Source: O2-02-FULL-42-9 sp038043025 (GTDB lineage Bacteria > Pseudomonadota > Gammaproteobacteria > UBA12402). From it: 21,347 nt of DNA. The DNA lies in the NCBI GenBank assembly GCA_038043025.1, contig JBBTCW010000075.1, positions 1 through 21,347 of the forward strand, given 5' to 3'. A model generated the notes under the pieces. It had not been told where the DNA came from. It ran no database searches and worked only from the letters and a program-made list of their open reading frames with translations. Of the stretch, positions 1 through 8,342 are shown one piece after another; the first letter of the stretch is position 1; each line of letters opens with the position of its first letter. Position numbers and translations under genes: made by a program.

Positions 1-41
1 AGTGCTTCCAGGATTGAAATCATGATAAACTTATGTATAAA

Positions 42-61
42 CCCATGCGGCAAGCCGCGGG
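42..61. other. Small GC-rich hairpin at window edge
   Basis: CCC, then GCGG-CAAG-CCGC, then GGG forms a stem with a two-base bulge. It lies just past the stop codon of the SET-domain gene, which is read leftward. On the minus strand it is followed by TTTAT only, so at best it is a weak terminator. It could also be the remnant of a dispersed palindromic element, but the window ends too soon to tell. Confidence 0.3.
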
Positions 62-73
62 GAAATCTTCAGA

Positions 74-1561
74 TTATAAAGCTAGTCTATACTGACCACC
101 TCCACCACCATCCGATTCTGGAGGCGCCACCACATCTGCATCAGCGCCAGCGGCATCAGCACCAGCGGCATCAGCGCCAGCGGCACCGCCACCACCACCC
201 GATTTTGGAGGCACCACATCAGCTGCATCAGCTGCGCCAGCAACACATCTACTCGGAGCGGAAAATAGCCCTGGTGATTGTCTAGCCGCTGCGCCTCCCT
301 CATGATTGCCATCACAACCTACTTGTCTTGCCGTCACATTACTAAAAGAGAAATGCTTATCTTCTACCACCTTCAAACGGGAAAAAGCAGTTTTTTCAAG
401 AGTTGCTTTAAATGTAGATTCCTCGAGCTTATTTGTTGGACTTGATATATGAGGAACGCTAAATTCATAATACCAAGCCTCAGGATTCTTTCTTAGCAAT
501 TCCTTAAAGTGATCTAATCGAATAACTGCTGTATGGAATGAGCGTTTACCACCCTCTTCCGCCACCCAGCAAAATTCAATGGCATTGAAAACTTGATGCT
601 CTGCTATAGCTAGGTTGCCTAGCTTCGTTTTATGGAAAAGTTCATGCTCGTCGCTTTTCAGCCAAGGTTCAAGCGCGCGCTCATAATCAAGAGCAAGAGC
701 TATTGTCTGCCCCTTTGCCGCCGATTGCTTTTCCGGCGGGGTATCAGGATACCAAGTTATCTCGAAACACTTAAGACGTAGAGTACACGGCTGTGAAAAT
801 AGATTTCCTTCCGGAGTAAATAGAAGCGGCCATGTTCTCATATCTAACCAATATTGAGGACCATAGTCCCAAACTAGCTGAGTGAATGCTTTTATATCGC
901 TTGCTGCATATATACTAAGATGGGGCTCAACACCACCTGTCCTTATATTTGCAGTCAGATAGCCTGCTTCAGGTGGTAATTTATGAAGATTCCGCATAGA
1001 TTCTTCATTAAAAGCATGATTTATCAAAGAACCCAGGTTGCCTTTTCTGGCAGCACAAATCACCTTTCCCCTTAACGTATCCTTATCGCAAGCCACATGC
1101 GTCGTGCTATCGCGAAGTCCATGTTCTGCTAATTCTTCCCGCGTCATTACCTCTCCAGCATAGTAAGTTATAAGTGTATCTTTCTCGATATCCTCCAAGA
1201 TAAAAACAGCAAGACCAACATCAGGCATTTTAGCCACTAAATAAGAGCCTTCACAAAGGCGTTCGTCCGCAGGCATCCTATCGTAGTCAGTAGAAATCTC
1301 CTTTCCCTTATCATCTACACCCGTGGTGAGCTTATTGCTCCATGCCGCTGCCGGCTTTTTTCCTTTATTCCACGGAGGAACTTGCCCTTCTTTTGTCTGG
1401 TATGGTGTAGCGTGCTTCATAACCCAGTCAGGCGAGAGACCCTCTGGCGGCATTTCGTTACCTGGCTTGGTCATGTCTACGTAATAAATGCCTTTAAAAA
1501 CAATGCCATCAATTTCTTTCGCAACAGCTTTCTCGCCTTTCTTTTTACTATTTTTACCCAT
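74..1561 (-). CDS. SET-domain protein (putative lysine methyltransferase, candidate effector)
   Basis: A 495-residue protein with a SET-type methyltransferase core at about residues 108-234. The glycine motif is VGLAVF (115-120), followed by YYAGEV (133-138), then LINHAF (179-184, the usual NHxC position) and VWDYG (230-234, the closing DYG of the pseudoknot). SET enzymes move a methyl group from S-adenosylmethionine to lysine. In intracellular bacteria they can modify host histones, but the target here is unknown. Residues 235-410 are unassigned. The tail from about 445 is Gly/Ala/Asp-rich and repetitive. No signal peptide or membrane segment is seen. A longer frame reaches 1648, but the ATG at 1561 is preferred: GGAG lies 9 nt upstream, and a TTGACA promoter lies inside the longer reading. 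The canonical Cys of NHxC is replaced by Phe, so activity is uncertain. Family call is good; effector role is inference. Confidence 0.8.
   Translation of the reverse strand: MGKNSKKKGEKAVAKEIDGIVFKGIYYVDMTKPGNEMPPEGLSPDWVMKHATPYQTKEGQVPPWNKGKKPAAAWSNKLTTGVDDKGKEISTDYDRMPADERLCEGSYLVAKMPDVGLAVFILEDIEKDTLITYYAGEVMTREELAEHGLRDSTTHVACDKDTLRGKVICAARKGNLGSLINHAFNEESMRNLHKLPPEAGYLTANIRTGGVEPHLSIYAASDIKAFTQLVWDYGPQYWLDMRTWPLLFTPEGNLFSQPCTLRLKCFEITWYPDTPPEKQSAAKGQTIALALDYERALEPWLKSDEHELFHKTKLGNLAIAEHQVFNAIEFCWVAEEGGKRSFHTAVIRLDHFKELLRKNPEAWYYEFSVPHISSPTNKLEESTFKATLEKTAFSRLKVVEDKHFSFSNVTARQVGCDGNHEGGAAARQSPGLFSAPSRCVAGAADAADVVPPKSGGGGGAAGADAAGADAAGADADVVAPPESDGGGGGQYRLAL
102..238. repeat. In-frame tandem repeats in the SET protein tail
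   Basis: Two levels of repetition. Three 15 bp units (138-152, 153-167, 168-182) of GCATCAGCGCCAGCG type differ at one base and encode AGADA-type pentapeptides. A larger 87 bp period joins 102 onward with 189 onward (the CCACCACCAY-CCGATTYTGGAGGC blocks), encoding the two Pro-Pro-[KE]-Ser...Gly5 segments. Both periods are multiples of three, so copy changes keep the frame. Confidence 0.85.
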
Positions 1562-1601
1562 TTCGATAGTCTCCGCTAAAAAAAATACAACAGTTCCCGA
1601 G

Positions 1602-1630
1602 CTGATACCATGCATTGTCAATATTGTCAA
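1602..1630 (-). promoter_or_regulatory. Probable promoter of the SET-domain gene
   Basis: On the minus strand a perfect TTGACA (1625-1630) is followed, after 17 nt, by TATCAG (1602-1607). TTGACAAT occurs twice in tandem here. The predicted transcript would start about 35 nt before the ATG at 1561. The -10 is weak in its second half. Confidence 0.45.
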
Positions 1631-1684
1631 ACTGTAACTATTCAGCACAATCCAAAAAGCGCCAAAAACAGACCCTTAGATCTA

Positions 1685-1790
1685 ATGCCGTACGAAATAG
1701 CTTACATTAGAATAATCCGTGCAGCTCTGAGCTGCTGCCAGGCAGTCATAGCAAGGGTTTCATGAGGCCTATTTCGTGCAGCGCTGAGCT
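1685..1790 (+). repeat. Palindromic intergenic element, family A, copy 1
   Basis: A 106 bp element matching 2794-2899 at all but about 7 positions, with no gaps, in the same orientation. The ends carry an imperfect inverted repeat (TACGAAATAG near the left, CCTATTTCGTG near the right). Inside are the odd palindrome GCAGCTC-T-GAGCTGC (1721-1735), the palindrome CTGCC-A-GGCAG, and a second core GCAGCGCTGAGCTGC running past the right end (1778-1792). It resembles a MITE or REP-like element. It has no coding capacity. Confidence 0.85.
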
Positions 1791-1802
1791 GCTGGCGGCG
1801 GA

Positions 1803-2702
1803 TTATCGGCCGCGAGGGCTTTGCATGCGAGCTGAGCCGGCGGCGGCACTTTCGTCGGCTCTGGCACTGAAGGGGTGTTGGTCTAAAATTTCCTGTATGG
1901 TTTGTGCGAGTTTGATATGTTTTGTGGATTTTTGAGCAAAAAATACTCCCATGAATCCGGGATCAGGAAATGGATTTTGCAAAGTGTTTTTGAATTGTTC
2001 CATTGTTTCTTGAAGTTTTGTGAGTTTGTGGCTCTTTAATAAGCCAGGATCTTCCAGAATATCGCGTAACGTTTGAAAGGCATTAAACACCCTAAACATT
2101 TGGCGATGTTCTGAGGGTATTTTCTCGATATCAAAATAGTAGACCCACTGAAGGGCAGAATTGATCTCTGCTGGTAGCGCATGTTTTTTTAATACAGAAT
2201 TAGTTTTTGCACTCGCCCAATATTTTTGAACGAGCTCGTTAATTTTGGTTAAGGATATTGCTTGTTTGACTTTAAGAATGTCATCCAAAAGCTGATTTCG
2301 TTGCTGTTTAATTCTTTTTTGTATCGCCTTTTGCTCATCTATTTTTTTTTCCAGTTGATGTTGTTGTACTCGTAGTGAGGGAACGCGTGCATGCCTTAAT
2401 TGTCCCGTCATCTGAAATGTGCTATTTTCTTCAGGTAAGTTGCCGGTTTCTAATTGGCGGAGCTTTTCTTCTTGCCTGCTTTCCCGGGCTTTAGTTTCTG
2501 CTTGGATTACTTTTTCTACTTGCTTTTGTTGCTCTGATAAAGAAGCAAGTTCTTCTGCGACCATGGCGGCTCGTGGGCCAAGTTCGGTAATTTTTGCGTC
2601 TATTTTATCATGCAATTTTTCCAGTTCAGGTAGAGTCATTGGCTTAGGCTGATGCTTTTTTTCTTTGGCGGGTCTTGTTGCGCCTGATTTTTCTTTTGGC
2701 AT
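1803..2702 (-). CDS. Coiled-coil protein of unknown function
   Basis: A 299-residue soluble protein that I do not recognise. It opens with a basic, Lys/Pro-rich segment (residues 1-22). A long charged helical region follows (about 28-160), rich in Gln, Glu and Lys with heptad-like spacing, typical of coiled coil. Residues 165-280 are a mixed helical domain. There is no signal peptide or membrane segment. The last 18 residues (Ala/Ser/Gly/Arg-rich) are encoded by GC-rich DNA that resembles the neighbouring repeat, so the original C-terminus may have been replaced. The start has GGAG 9 nt upstream. Repeat A copies lie on both sides. Large coiled-coil proteins without homologues are common among Legionellales effectors, but that role is only inference here. 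Confidence 0.75.
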   Translation of the reverse strand: MPKEKSGATRPAKEKKHQPKPMTLPELEKLHDKIDAKITELGPRAAMVAEELASLSEQQKQVEKVIQAETKARESRQEEKLRQLETGNLPEENSTFQMTGQLRHARVPSLRVQQHQLEKKIDEQKAIQKRIKQQRNQLLDDILKVKQAISLTKINELVQKYWASAKTNSVLKKHALPAEINSALQWVYYFDIEKIPSEHRQMFRVFNAFQTLRDILEDPGLLKSHKLTKLQETMEQFKNTLQNPFPDPGFMGVFFAQKSTKHIKLAQTIQEILDQHPFSARADESAAAGSARMQSPRGR

Positions 2703-2793
2703 TTATGAATTCTCCAATATAGTTTTTTTTTATGTTCTATCTATCTATTGAGTATAGTGTTATAGCACGAAAACTGAAAAATGTTTAGCTCTC

Positions 2794-2899
2794 ATGCTGT
2801 ACGAAATAGCTTACGTTAGAATAATCCGCGCAGCTCTGAGCTGCTGCCAGGCAGTCATAGCAAGGGTTTCACGAGGCCTATTTCACGCAGCTCTGAGCT
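2794..2899 (+). repeat. Palindromic intergenic element, family A, copy 2
   Basis: Second 106 bp copy, same orientation as 1685-1790, with core GCAGCTC-T-GAGCTGC at 2830-2844. Just beyond its right end, 2896-2920 is a run of GAGCTTGAGCT-type units of about 11 bp, apparently a local expansion of the core. It lies between the divergent coiled-coil gene and rppH. The rest of this 295 bp gap holds only the two promoter regions. Confidence 0.85.
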
Positions 2900-2956
2900 T
2901 GAGCTGAGCTTGAGCTGAGTTTGACTAGGAAGTTGTGTCACAGATTGGGTTCCTTA

Positions 2957-2965
2957 TGATATAGT
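2957..2965 (+). promoter_or_regulatory. Probable extended -10 promoter of rppH-ptsP
   Basis: TGATATAGT is an extended -10 (TGn followed by TATAGT, 2960-2965), 32 nt before the GTG start. No convincing -35 is present, which extended -10 promoters can tolerate. It begins just after the family A repeat. Confidence 0.5.
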
Positions 2966-2997
2966 CTGTCAAATAATTAAATTAAAGGAATTGTTCA

Positions 2998-3489
2998 GTG
3001 ATTGACCAAGATGGGTTTCGGCATGGTGTTGCCATTGTTCTAATCAATGATAAAAATCGTTTATTCTGGGCGCGTCGCGTGGGGTCGCGTAATGCTTGGC
3101 AGTTTCCGCAAGGTGGTGTGGGTGACGATGAATCATTTGAAACAACCCTGTTTCGAGAATTGTATGAAGAAATTGGGTTGAAAAAAACGGACGTGGAAGT
3201 TTTAGCCAGTAGCAAAGAATTGTTAACCTATCGGTTGCCCGATTATCTTGTGCGTCATCAGATGGAGCCCCTCTGTATCGGTCAAAAACAGAAATGGTTC
3301 TTGTTGCGTTTGATGGGTTCGGAAGATGACGTTAACTTTAATGTGACGGATTCACCGGAATTCGATTATTTTCGTTGGGTGAGCTATTGGCTTCCGGTGC
3401 ATAAAATTATTGATTTTAAGCGCGACGCATATCAGCAAGCGTTACGAGAGTTTGCGCCGGTTGTATTTGGCGAAAATAACCATTCTTAA
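2998..3489 (+). CDS. rppH: RNA pyrophosphohydrolase (Nudix)
   Basis: RppH removes pyrophosphate from the 5' end of mRNA, giving a monophosphate end that RNase E prefers, and so starts mRNA decay. The 163-residue protein has the complete Nudix box GX5EX7REUXEEXGU at residues 39-61 (Gly39, Glu45, Arg53-Glu54, Glu57-Glu58). It also has the family signatures MIDxDGFR at the start, WQFPQGG (34-40), CIGQKQKWFLL and the WVSYW segment. It is slightly shorter than the E. coli enzyme (176) because it lacks the basic tail. The GTG start is fixed by AAAGGA 8 nt upstream and by alignment to the family N-terminus. ptsP begins 15 nt after its stop, as in the conserved enterobacterial pair. Confidence 0.95.
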   Translation: MIDQDGFRHGVAIVLINDKNRLFWARRVGSRNAWQFPQGGVGDDESFETTLFRELYEEIGLKKTDVEVLASSKELLTYRLPDYLVRHQMEPLCIGQKQKWFLLRLMGSEDDVNFNVTDSPEFDYFRWVSYWLPVHKIIDFKRDAYQQALREFAPVVFGENNHS

Positions 3490-3504
3490 TGGTGAGAAAT
3501 AATT

Positions 3505-5757
3505 ATGTTAAAATTGTTGCGCCAACTCATACAGCTCGCAAATAACGAAGAGGATATGGAGCAGATACTGGCTATCATCGTTCAACGTGTCAGAGAAGCG
3601 CTTCATTCAGATGTTTGTTCGATTTTTTTAATCGATCATGCGCGGTCAATGTTGACGTTATGTGCCGCCGATGGCATTCCTGTTAATCCTCATGAACCGA
3701 CGTATGTCCCTCTCGATAAAGGATTAATTGGCCTCGTGGCGAAACGAGGCGAGGCCGTTAATATAAGCGCTGTTATGTCGGACACGGATAACTTTAATAA
3801 CGAAAGTTGTCGCGCGTTTTTAGGTGTACCGATTCAATATCGACGGCGTTTGTCTGGCGTGTTGATGGTTTATGATAAAAGCAACAGAACATACGACGAG
3901 TTAGAAGAATCTTTTTTGGTGACATTGGCGATTCAGTTGGCCGGCATTATTTCAAAATCTGAAGCGCACGGTGCATTAACGCAAGTGGAACAACAGTCGC
4001 AGAAAAAAACCTTTACGCTGCGTGGGTCTGGTGGTTCGCCAGGGGTGGGCATTGGCCAGGCGAAAGTGATATGCGTGTCGACTAAATTAAGTGATGTGCC
4101 TGATCGAAAAATTGAAAATATTGAGGCAGAAATCGATAGTTTTTATGTTGCATTGCAGTTGGCGCGTGAAGAAACAAAGCAAATGGAAGAGCGATTGTCG
4201 GTGAATTTGTCTGATGAAGAGCGCGAGTTGTTTCATGCGTATTTGAAAATTTTAGACAGCCAGGCGTTTAAAGATGAAGTGGTGAAGCGCATTCGTCAAA
4301 ATCAATGGGCGCAAGGGGCTGTTGCCAAAGTTGTGCGCGGCTATGTGCGTCAATTTGAGGAGATGGAAAACGAGTATTTTAGAGAGCGCTCGTCAGATCT
4401 GAGAGATTTAGGTCAACGTATTTTATTTTATTTGGAATCGAAAATACCGCGGGTTGTTAAATATCCGAAGCGAACGATTTTGGTTGGCGAAGAAATAGCG
4501 GTTTCGCATTTGGCCGATGTACCGGAAGATCGACTGGCGGGTATTGTTTCTACAACGGGTTCCAGTAATTCACATATTGCCATTTTGGCGCGAGCACTGG
4601 GCATTCCTACCGTGATGGGCGCGCGTGCGTTGCCCGTTGCAAAATTACATGACAAACAAATTATTGTGGATGGCTATTCGGGTAACGTGCATCTCTCGCC
4701 AAGTCCGAAAGTTTTACAAGCGTTTGAGCGGTTGTCGCGTGAAGAAACGGCATTAGATGCGGAATTAAAACATTTGCAACAATTGCCGGCCAAGACAACA
4801 GACGGTCAGGTCATCGCCTTGTACACCAATACAGGGTTAATGTCGGGGATTGAACGTTCCTTAAGTATCAATTCTGAAGGTATCGGTTTATATCGTACTG
4901 AAATGCCCTTTATGATTTGCGATCGGTTTCCGTCTGTTCAAGAACAGCAAGTCATTTATCGTCGCTTGCTAGAGGCTTTTGCACCGAGACCTGTGACCAT
5001 GCGTTTATTGGATATTGGTGGCGATAAAACATTACCTTATTTTCCCATCAAAGAAAGTAATCCATTTTTAGGTTGGCGCGGTATTCGTGTTTTATTGGAT
5101 CATCCGGAAATTTTTTCTGTGCAAGTGCGCGCAATGTTGCAGGCAAATATCGGACTTAATAATTTAAAAATTATGTTGCCGATGATTACCGATGTTTCGG
5201 AAGTGGATGATGCGTTGGCGATGATTGATAAAATTTATCAAGAAATTCTCGCCGAGGGTGTGGATATGAAAAAACCCGAAGTAGGGGTTATGGTCGAGGT
5301 TCCTGCTGCGGTTTATCAAAGCAAAGCATTGGCTGAGCGCGTTGATTTTTTGTCAGTCGGCAGCAATGATTTGACGCAATATTTATTAGCCGTCGATCGC
5401 AATAATGCACAGGTCGCAAACTTGTATAGTTCATTTCACCCAACCGTATTGCAAGCATTAATGCAAATTGTTGAACGCGCGCATGGCGCAAAAAAGAAAG
5501 TCAGTATTTGCGGGGAGATGGCAGGTAATCCGGTTGCCGTTGTGTTGTTGATGGCGATGGGTTTTGATGCGTTGAGTATGAGTGCAAATAATTTATTGCG
5601 CGTAAAGTGGGTGATTCGTACATTTTCAATGCGTAAAGCAAAAAAATTATTGAAAGAAGCATTGTCAATGGAAAACGTAGCACATATTCGTAAGCTATTA
5701 GAGCGTGCATTAATAGAAGCAGGCTTGGGTGGTTTGGTGCGGCCGGGGAAACGTTAA
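3505..5757 (+). CDS. ptsP: Nitrogen phosphotransferase enzyme I (PtsP, EI-Ntr)
   Basis: A 750-residue cytoplasmic enzyme that takes phosphate from phosphoenolpyruvate and passes it to NPr and then EIIA-Ntr, a regulatory rather than sugar-transport chain. An N-terminal GAF sensor domain (about 1-150) is followed by the EI N-terminal domain. The phosphohistidine is in TTGSSNSHIAILARALG (His357), and the PEP-binding barrel includes LLDIGGDKTLPYF, SVGSNDLTQYLLAVDRNN and the C-terminal SICGEMAGNP cysteine motif. Length matches E. coli PtsP (748). It is probably co-transcribed with rppH (15 nt gap). No NPr or EIIA gene is in the window. In enterobacteria lgt follows directly; here two minus-strand genes intervene. 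Confidence 0.96.
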   Translation: MLKLLRQLIQLANNEEDMEQILAIIVQRVREALHSDVCSIFLIDHARSMLTLCAADGIPVNPHEPTYVPLDKGLIGLVAKRGEAVNISAVMSDTDNFNNESCRAFLGVPIQYRRRLSGVLMVYDKSNRTYDELEESFLVTLAIQLAGIISKSEAHGALTQVEQQSQKKTFTLRGSGGSPGVGIGQAKVICVSTKLSDVPDRKIENIEAEIDSFYVALQLAREETKQMEERLSVNLSDEERELFHAYLKILDSQAFKDEVVKRIRQNQWAQGAVAKVVRGYVRQFEEMENEYFRERSSDLRDLGQRILFYLESKIPRVVKYPKRTILVGEEIAVSHLADVPEDRLAGIVSTTGSSNSHIAILARALGIPTVMGARALPVAKLHDKQIIVDGYSGNVHLSPSPKVLQAFERLSREETALDAELKHLQQLPAKTTDGQVIALYTNTGLMSGIERSLSINSEGIGLYRTEMPFMICDRFPSVQEQQVIYRRLLEAFAPRPVTMRLLDIGGDKTLPYFPIKESNPFLGWRGIRVLLDHPEIFSVQVRAMLQANIGLNNLKIMLPMITDVSEVDDALAMIDKIYQEILAEGVDMKKPEVGVMVEVPAAVYQSKALAERVDFLSVGSNDLTQYLLAVDRNNAQVANLYSSFHPTVLQALMQIVERAHGAKKKVSICGEMAGNPVAVVLLMAMGFDALSMSANNLLRVKWVIRTFSMRKAKKLLKEALSMENVAHIRKLLERALIEAGLGGLVRPGKR

Positions 5758-5778
5758 ATTAATTTCCGTCAAATCACG

Positions 5779-5822
5779 GACGTCACTGAGCAACTATTGC
5801 GATGTTCTGTGACGCCTTTTTA
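5779..5822. terminator. Possible terminator between convergent ptsP and MATE gene
   Basis: CGTCAC (5781-5786) pairs with GTGACG (5809-5814) over a 22 nt loop and is followed on the plus strand by CCTTTTTA, so it could end ptsP transcription. It overlaps the last codons of the MATE gene. A second small hairpin, TCCGT-caaatc-ACGGA, precedes it. The long loop makes it weak. Confidence 0.3.
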
Positions 5823-7186
5823 AATTGATAACGGATTCGAAATATATAAATCGCAAGGGCCACGATTATGCCAAGAGATAAACCAAATAAATAATCTCGA
5901 ACGCCACCGTGAAAAAACTGATTAAGAAAATAGCTCACGGGCAGTGCTATGCCCCACATACAGCTAACTTCAACAATTAATGTGAAAAGCGTGTCCTTAA
6001 ATCCTGCTAATACGGAGTAGCCAATCATAATTAAAGCGCTTCCCAGCACCAGAATGCTAGTGAAACGCAACAGAATAACCGCGGTTTGAAAAACTTGCTG
6101 CTCTTCCTGCCCAACAGGCGTTAAGATCCATCCCACTAGTTGGTTAGGTGAGAATATCATGAATAATCCGGCCAAAACAGTGACGACAAGCGTGATTAAA
6201 AATCCGGCATTAGTATATTGTTGAGCGAGCGCTATGCGTAAACCGCCCAGATGGTTGCCTACTTTAATCGCCATAACACGAGAAATACCATCTGGGATGG
6301 AGGAGCTTAGCGTTGCAAAGCTTAGCAACAGTTGAAAAACAGCGAGATCGATAGCTCCAATTTTGCCAAGAAGCAAGGTAAAGACCCAGATTACTCCATT
6401 AAGACCAATGATTTGTTTAATGCCGAGGGGCAATCCTGTGTTGAGAATATCGGCCATCATCGAAGTTTTAATATTCAATATCTTTTTTCTTATCGGAAAA
6501 TGTTGGAATTGAGGATGAAATGAGATTAATAAAATCCAGCAAAGGCACTCGAAGCCCGCCCCAATTAAAACTGCTAGCCCGAATCCTTTCATGCCCATTT
6601 GGGGACTTCCTAGATTACCCATTCCAAACAGATAGCTGAAAAATATAATAAGAATCACGGTAAGCAAGCCAATAATAAATATGTATTTTGGCTGATCTAT
6701 CAGCAGTGCAAACTGTTGGGAAATTGCTGCAATAATTACTGGAATCGTTGCAAATGCTAAAATATTTGTAAATTGTGATGCTAACAGCGTCAGCTGTGGA
6801 GATTCGTTGAAAAATTTCAAAACAAAGCCAGCATTGAAAACAGCAATTCCTAAAATAATGGCTAATATAGTTCCGACAAAGTATCCATTAACCATGGATT
6901 CGGCTACCCCGGCATAATCCTTGCGTCCCATCTTTTGAGTAGCGACAACACCAAGCCCCATCGTGAACCCTGAAGTAAAGCTCAGAACCAAATTAAAGAG
7001 GGCGTAGCCGATTGAATAAGCGGCAATATATGCAGCGCCAAGCGAGGAAGTAAAGCGTGTGACCACAATCTCCCGAGAGTGCAGCGAACCTAATGAGAGG
7101 ATGATCGGAAGTGACAAAAATGCTACTGAGAGTATAAGTGGGAGCGACAAGCGCGCTACCAAAATAATAGGTTTTGTGAATTTCAT
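5783..7186 (-). CDS. MATE-family multidrug/toxin efflux transporter
   Basis: A 467-residue inner-membrane protein with about twelve hydrophobic helices in two homologous halves, as in MATE antiporters that export cationic drugs or metabolites using Na+ or H+ gradients. Family features include SFTSGFTMGLGVVATQKMGR in the first half, and LPLGIKQIIG followed by GISRVMAIKVGNHLGG in the second. The true substrate cannot be read from sequence. The ATG has AAGGA 7 nt upstream, overlapping the stop of the preceding kinase-like gene (10 nt gap), so the two form an operon. The pair sits on the opposite strand between ptsP and lgt, which suggests insertion into an ancestral cluster. Base composition is like the neighbours. 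Confidence 0.88.
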   Translation of the reverse strand: MKFTKPIILVARLSLPLILSVAFLSLPIILSLGSLHSREIVVTRFTSSLGAAYIAAYSIGYALFNLVLSFTSGFTMGLGVVATQKMGRKDYAGVAESMVNGYFVGTILAIILGIAVFNAGFVLKFFNESPQLTLLASQFTNILAFATIPVIIAAISQQFALLIDQPKYIFIIGLLTVILIIFFSYLFGMGNLGSPQMGMKGFGLAVLIGAGFECLCWILLISFHPQFQHFPIRKKILNIKTSMMADILNTGLPLGIKQIIGLNGVIWVFTLLLGKIGAIDLAVFQLLLSFATLSSSIPDGISRVMAIKVGNHLGGLRIALAQQYTNAGFLITLVVTVLAGLFMIFSPNQLVGWILTPVGQEEQQVFQTAVILLRFTSILVLGSALIMIGYSVLAGFKDTLFTLIVEVSCMWGIALPVSYFLNQFFHGGVRDYLFGLSLGIIVALAIYIFRIRYQFKKASQNIAIVAQ

Positions 7187-7196
7187 ACAATAATCC

Positions 7197-8213
7197 TTAG
7201 ATATGATGGCTTAGTCCTTCGATGGCTGAATTGAATTGATCTGTTTTTGTAAATTGCGATAGAAAATGTAACATGGTTGCTGAAACGAAAAGTAAATTAT
7301 TGGGGGTGTCTAATGTTATTTTTTTGCTAGAAAGGTCTCGCATCAGACTATAAGGATCCGGCAAGTTTTTTTGAGTGATGATGTCGATTAACAAATGTTC
7401 GCTATTTTTAGAGAGCATTTTTGCTTGATCAACACCCCAGGCAGCTCGTACAAACAAACGTAAACAATAATAACACAGTAATTTTTGTTTCATCAGTGTA
7501 TCTATGTTGTCAAAATAATATTGCAATAAAGTATCATGCAAAGAGAGAGGAAAACAAAGGGCATGCCAAGAAATATCAGCAAAGGAGTCGCCAATACCGG
7601 CGTCAGTCCAGTCGATAAAGTACACTCGATTTTTATCAATTAAAATATTGTTGGGATTGAAATCACCATGTATCAATGCGGCAGTTAAATTATTTTCTTC
7701 GCAGCGAAATAGGGTTTTTAATGGCGCTATGAGGTTCAATGTTTGTAGTAGTTGTTGTAAAATATTTGAATCAGCTCTTTTTAAGAGCGTTTGAATGTGA
7801 GCGGTCATGAGTGTGGCTTTGGGCAAGGTTAATTGCGTTGTTTGATGAAGTTTTTTAACATGGGCAATAATCAAATCACGATTCGGTGTGTTTATCATAT
7901 CATCTAGTTTTGCGGTTTTGCCCTGGATAAACTCAGTCAGGATAATCCCTTGTTGAGGGTTCTGATAATAGACCTTGGCTCCTACGCCAATTTTGCCAAC
8001 ATAGTCTGTAATAAGACATTCTTTTTCGCGGCTCGTAAGCGGTTGCTGGGGTGGCATAAAACGCGCAAGATAGGTTTTTCCGTCATCCTCTATACGATAG
8101 TTTGTGGCAAATGAAAATCCGCCGCCGAGTAGTTGGACGGCGTCTTCTTTAATGGGTTTGTTGAAGTAGTATTGTTGGAGCTGTTTGAGATGCTCTGTTA
8201 AATGCTGTCTCAT
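7197..8213 (-). CDS. Aminoglycoside phosphotransferase / choline kinase-like protein
   Basis: A 338-residue cytoplasmic protein of the APH/choline-kinase fold, which moves phosphate from ATP to a small hydroxyl compound. The catalytic loop is IHGDFNPNN (181-189; Asp184 and Asn189), and the metal-binding motif is FIDWTDAG (199-206; Asp201). The N-lobe has a glycine-rich stretch LGGGFSFATNYRI (29-41), and GIILTEF (89-95) fits the hinge region. The substrate is unknown: choline or ethanolamine, an antibiotic, or an amino sugar are all possible. It is co-transcribed with the MATE gene 10 nt downstream. A kinase plus an exporter could form a detoxification or modification-export pair, but this is inference. 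GGA lies about 9 nt before the ATG. Confidence 0.78.
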   Translation of the reverse strand: MRQHLTEHLKQLQQYYFNKPIKEDAVQLLGGGFSFATNYRIEDDGKTYLARFMPPQQPLTSREKECLITDYVGKIGVGAKVYYQNPQQGIILTEFIQGKTAKLDDMINTPNRDLIIAHVKKLHQTTQLTLPKATLMTAHIQTLLKRADSNILQQLLQTLNLIAPLKTLFRCEENNLTAALIHGDFNPNNILIDKNRVYFIDWTDAGIGDSFADISWHALCFPLSLHDTLLQYYFDNIDTLMKQKLLCYYCLRLFVRAAWGVDQAKMLSKNSEHLLIDIITQKNLPDPYSLMRDLSSKKITLDTPNNLLFVSATMLHFLSQFTKTDQFNSAIEGLSHHI

Positions 8214-8277
8214 ATCTTTTTCCGTTGAGATACCAGGGTAAATCTTTTTACTTCAGCTTATCACGCAGAGTATCAAT

Positions 8278-8294
8278 TTTGCAATCTTTGCAAA
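8278..8294. promoter_or_regulatory. Perfect palindrome in the divergent kinase/lgt promoter region
   Basis: TTTGCAA-TCT-TTGCAAA is a 7+7 bp inverted repeat with a 3 bp spacer. It lies about 65 bp before the kinase-like gene and 50 bp before the lgt -10. This form suits an operator for a dimeric regulator. No regulator gene adjoins it. Confidence 0.4.
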
Positions 8295-8342
8295 TAATCG
8301 GGTTGTTTATGTGTTGTTTATATCCCCTTTTGTGTATCGCCT

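Noticed and set aside
22..285. His-rich open frame on the plus strand
   Set aside because: It is the antisense of the repetitive Gly/Ala/Asp tail of the SET protein; its His/Gln runs are the repeat read backwards, and there is no ribosome site.
1562..1648. 29-residue N-terminal extension of the SET protein
   Set aside because: The region holds a TTGACA promoter and the GGAG ribosome site of the internal ATG; the extension is probably not translated.
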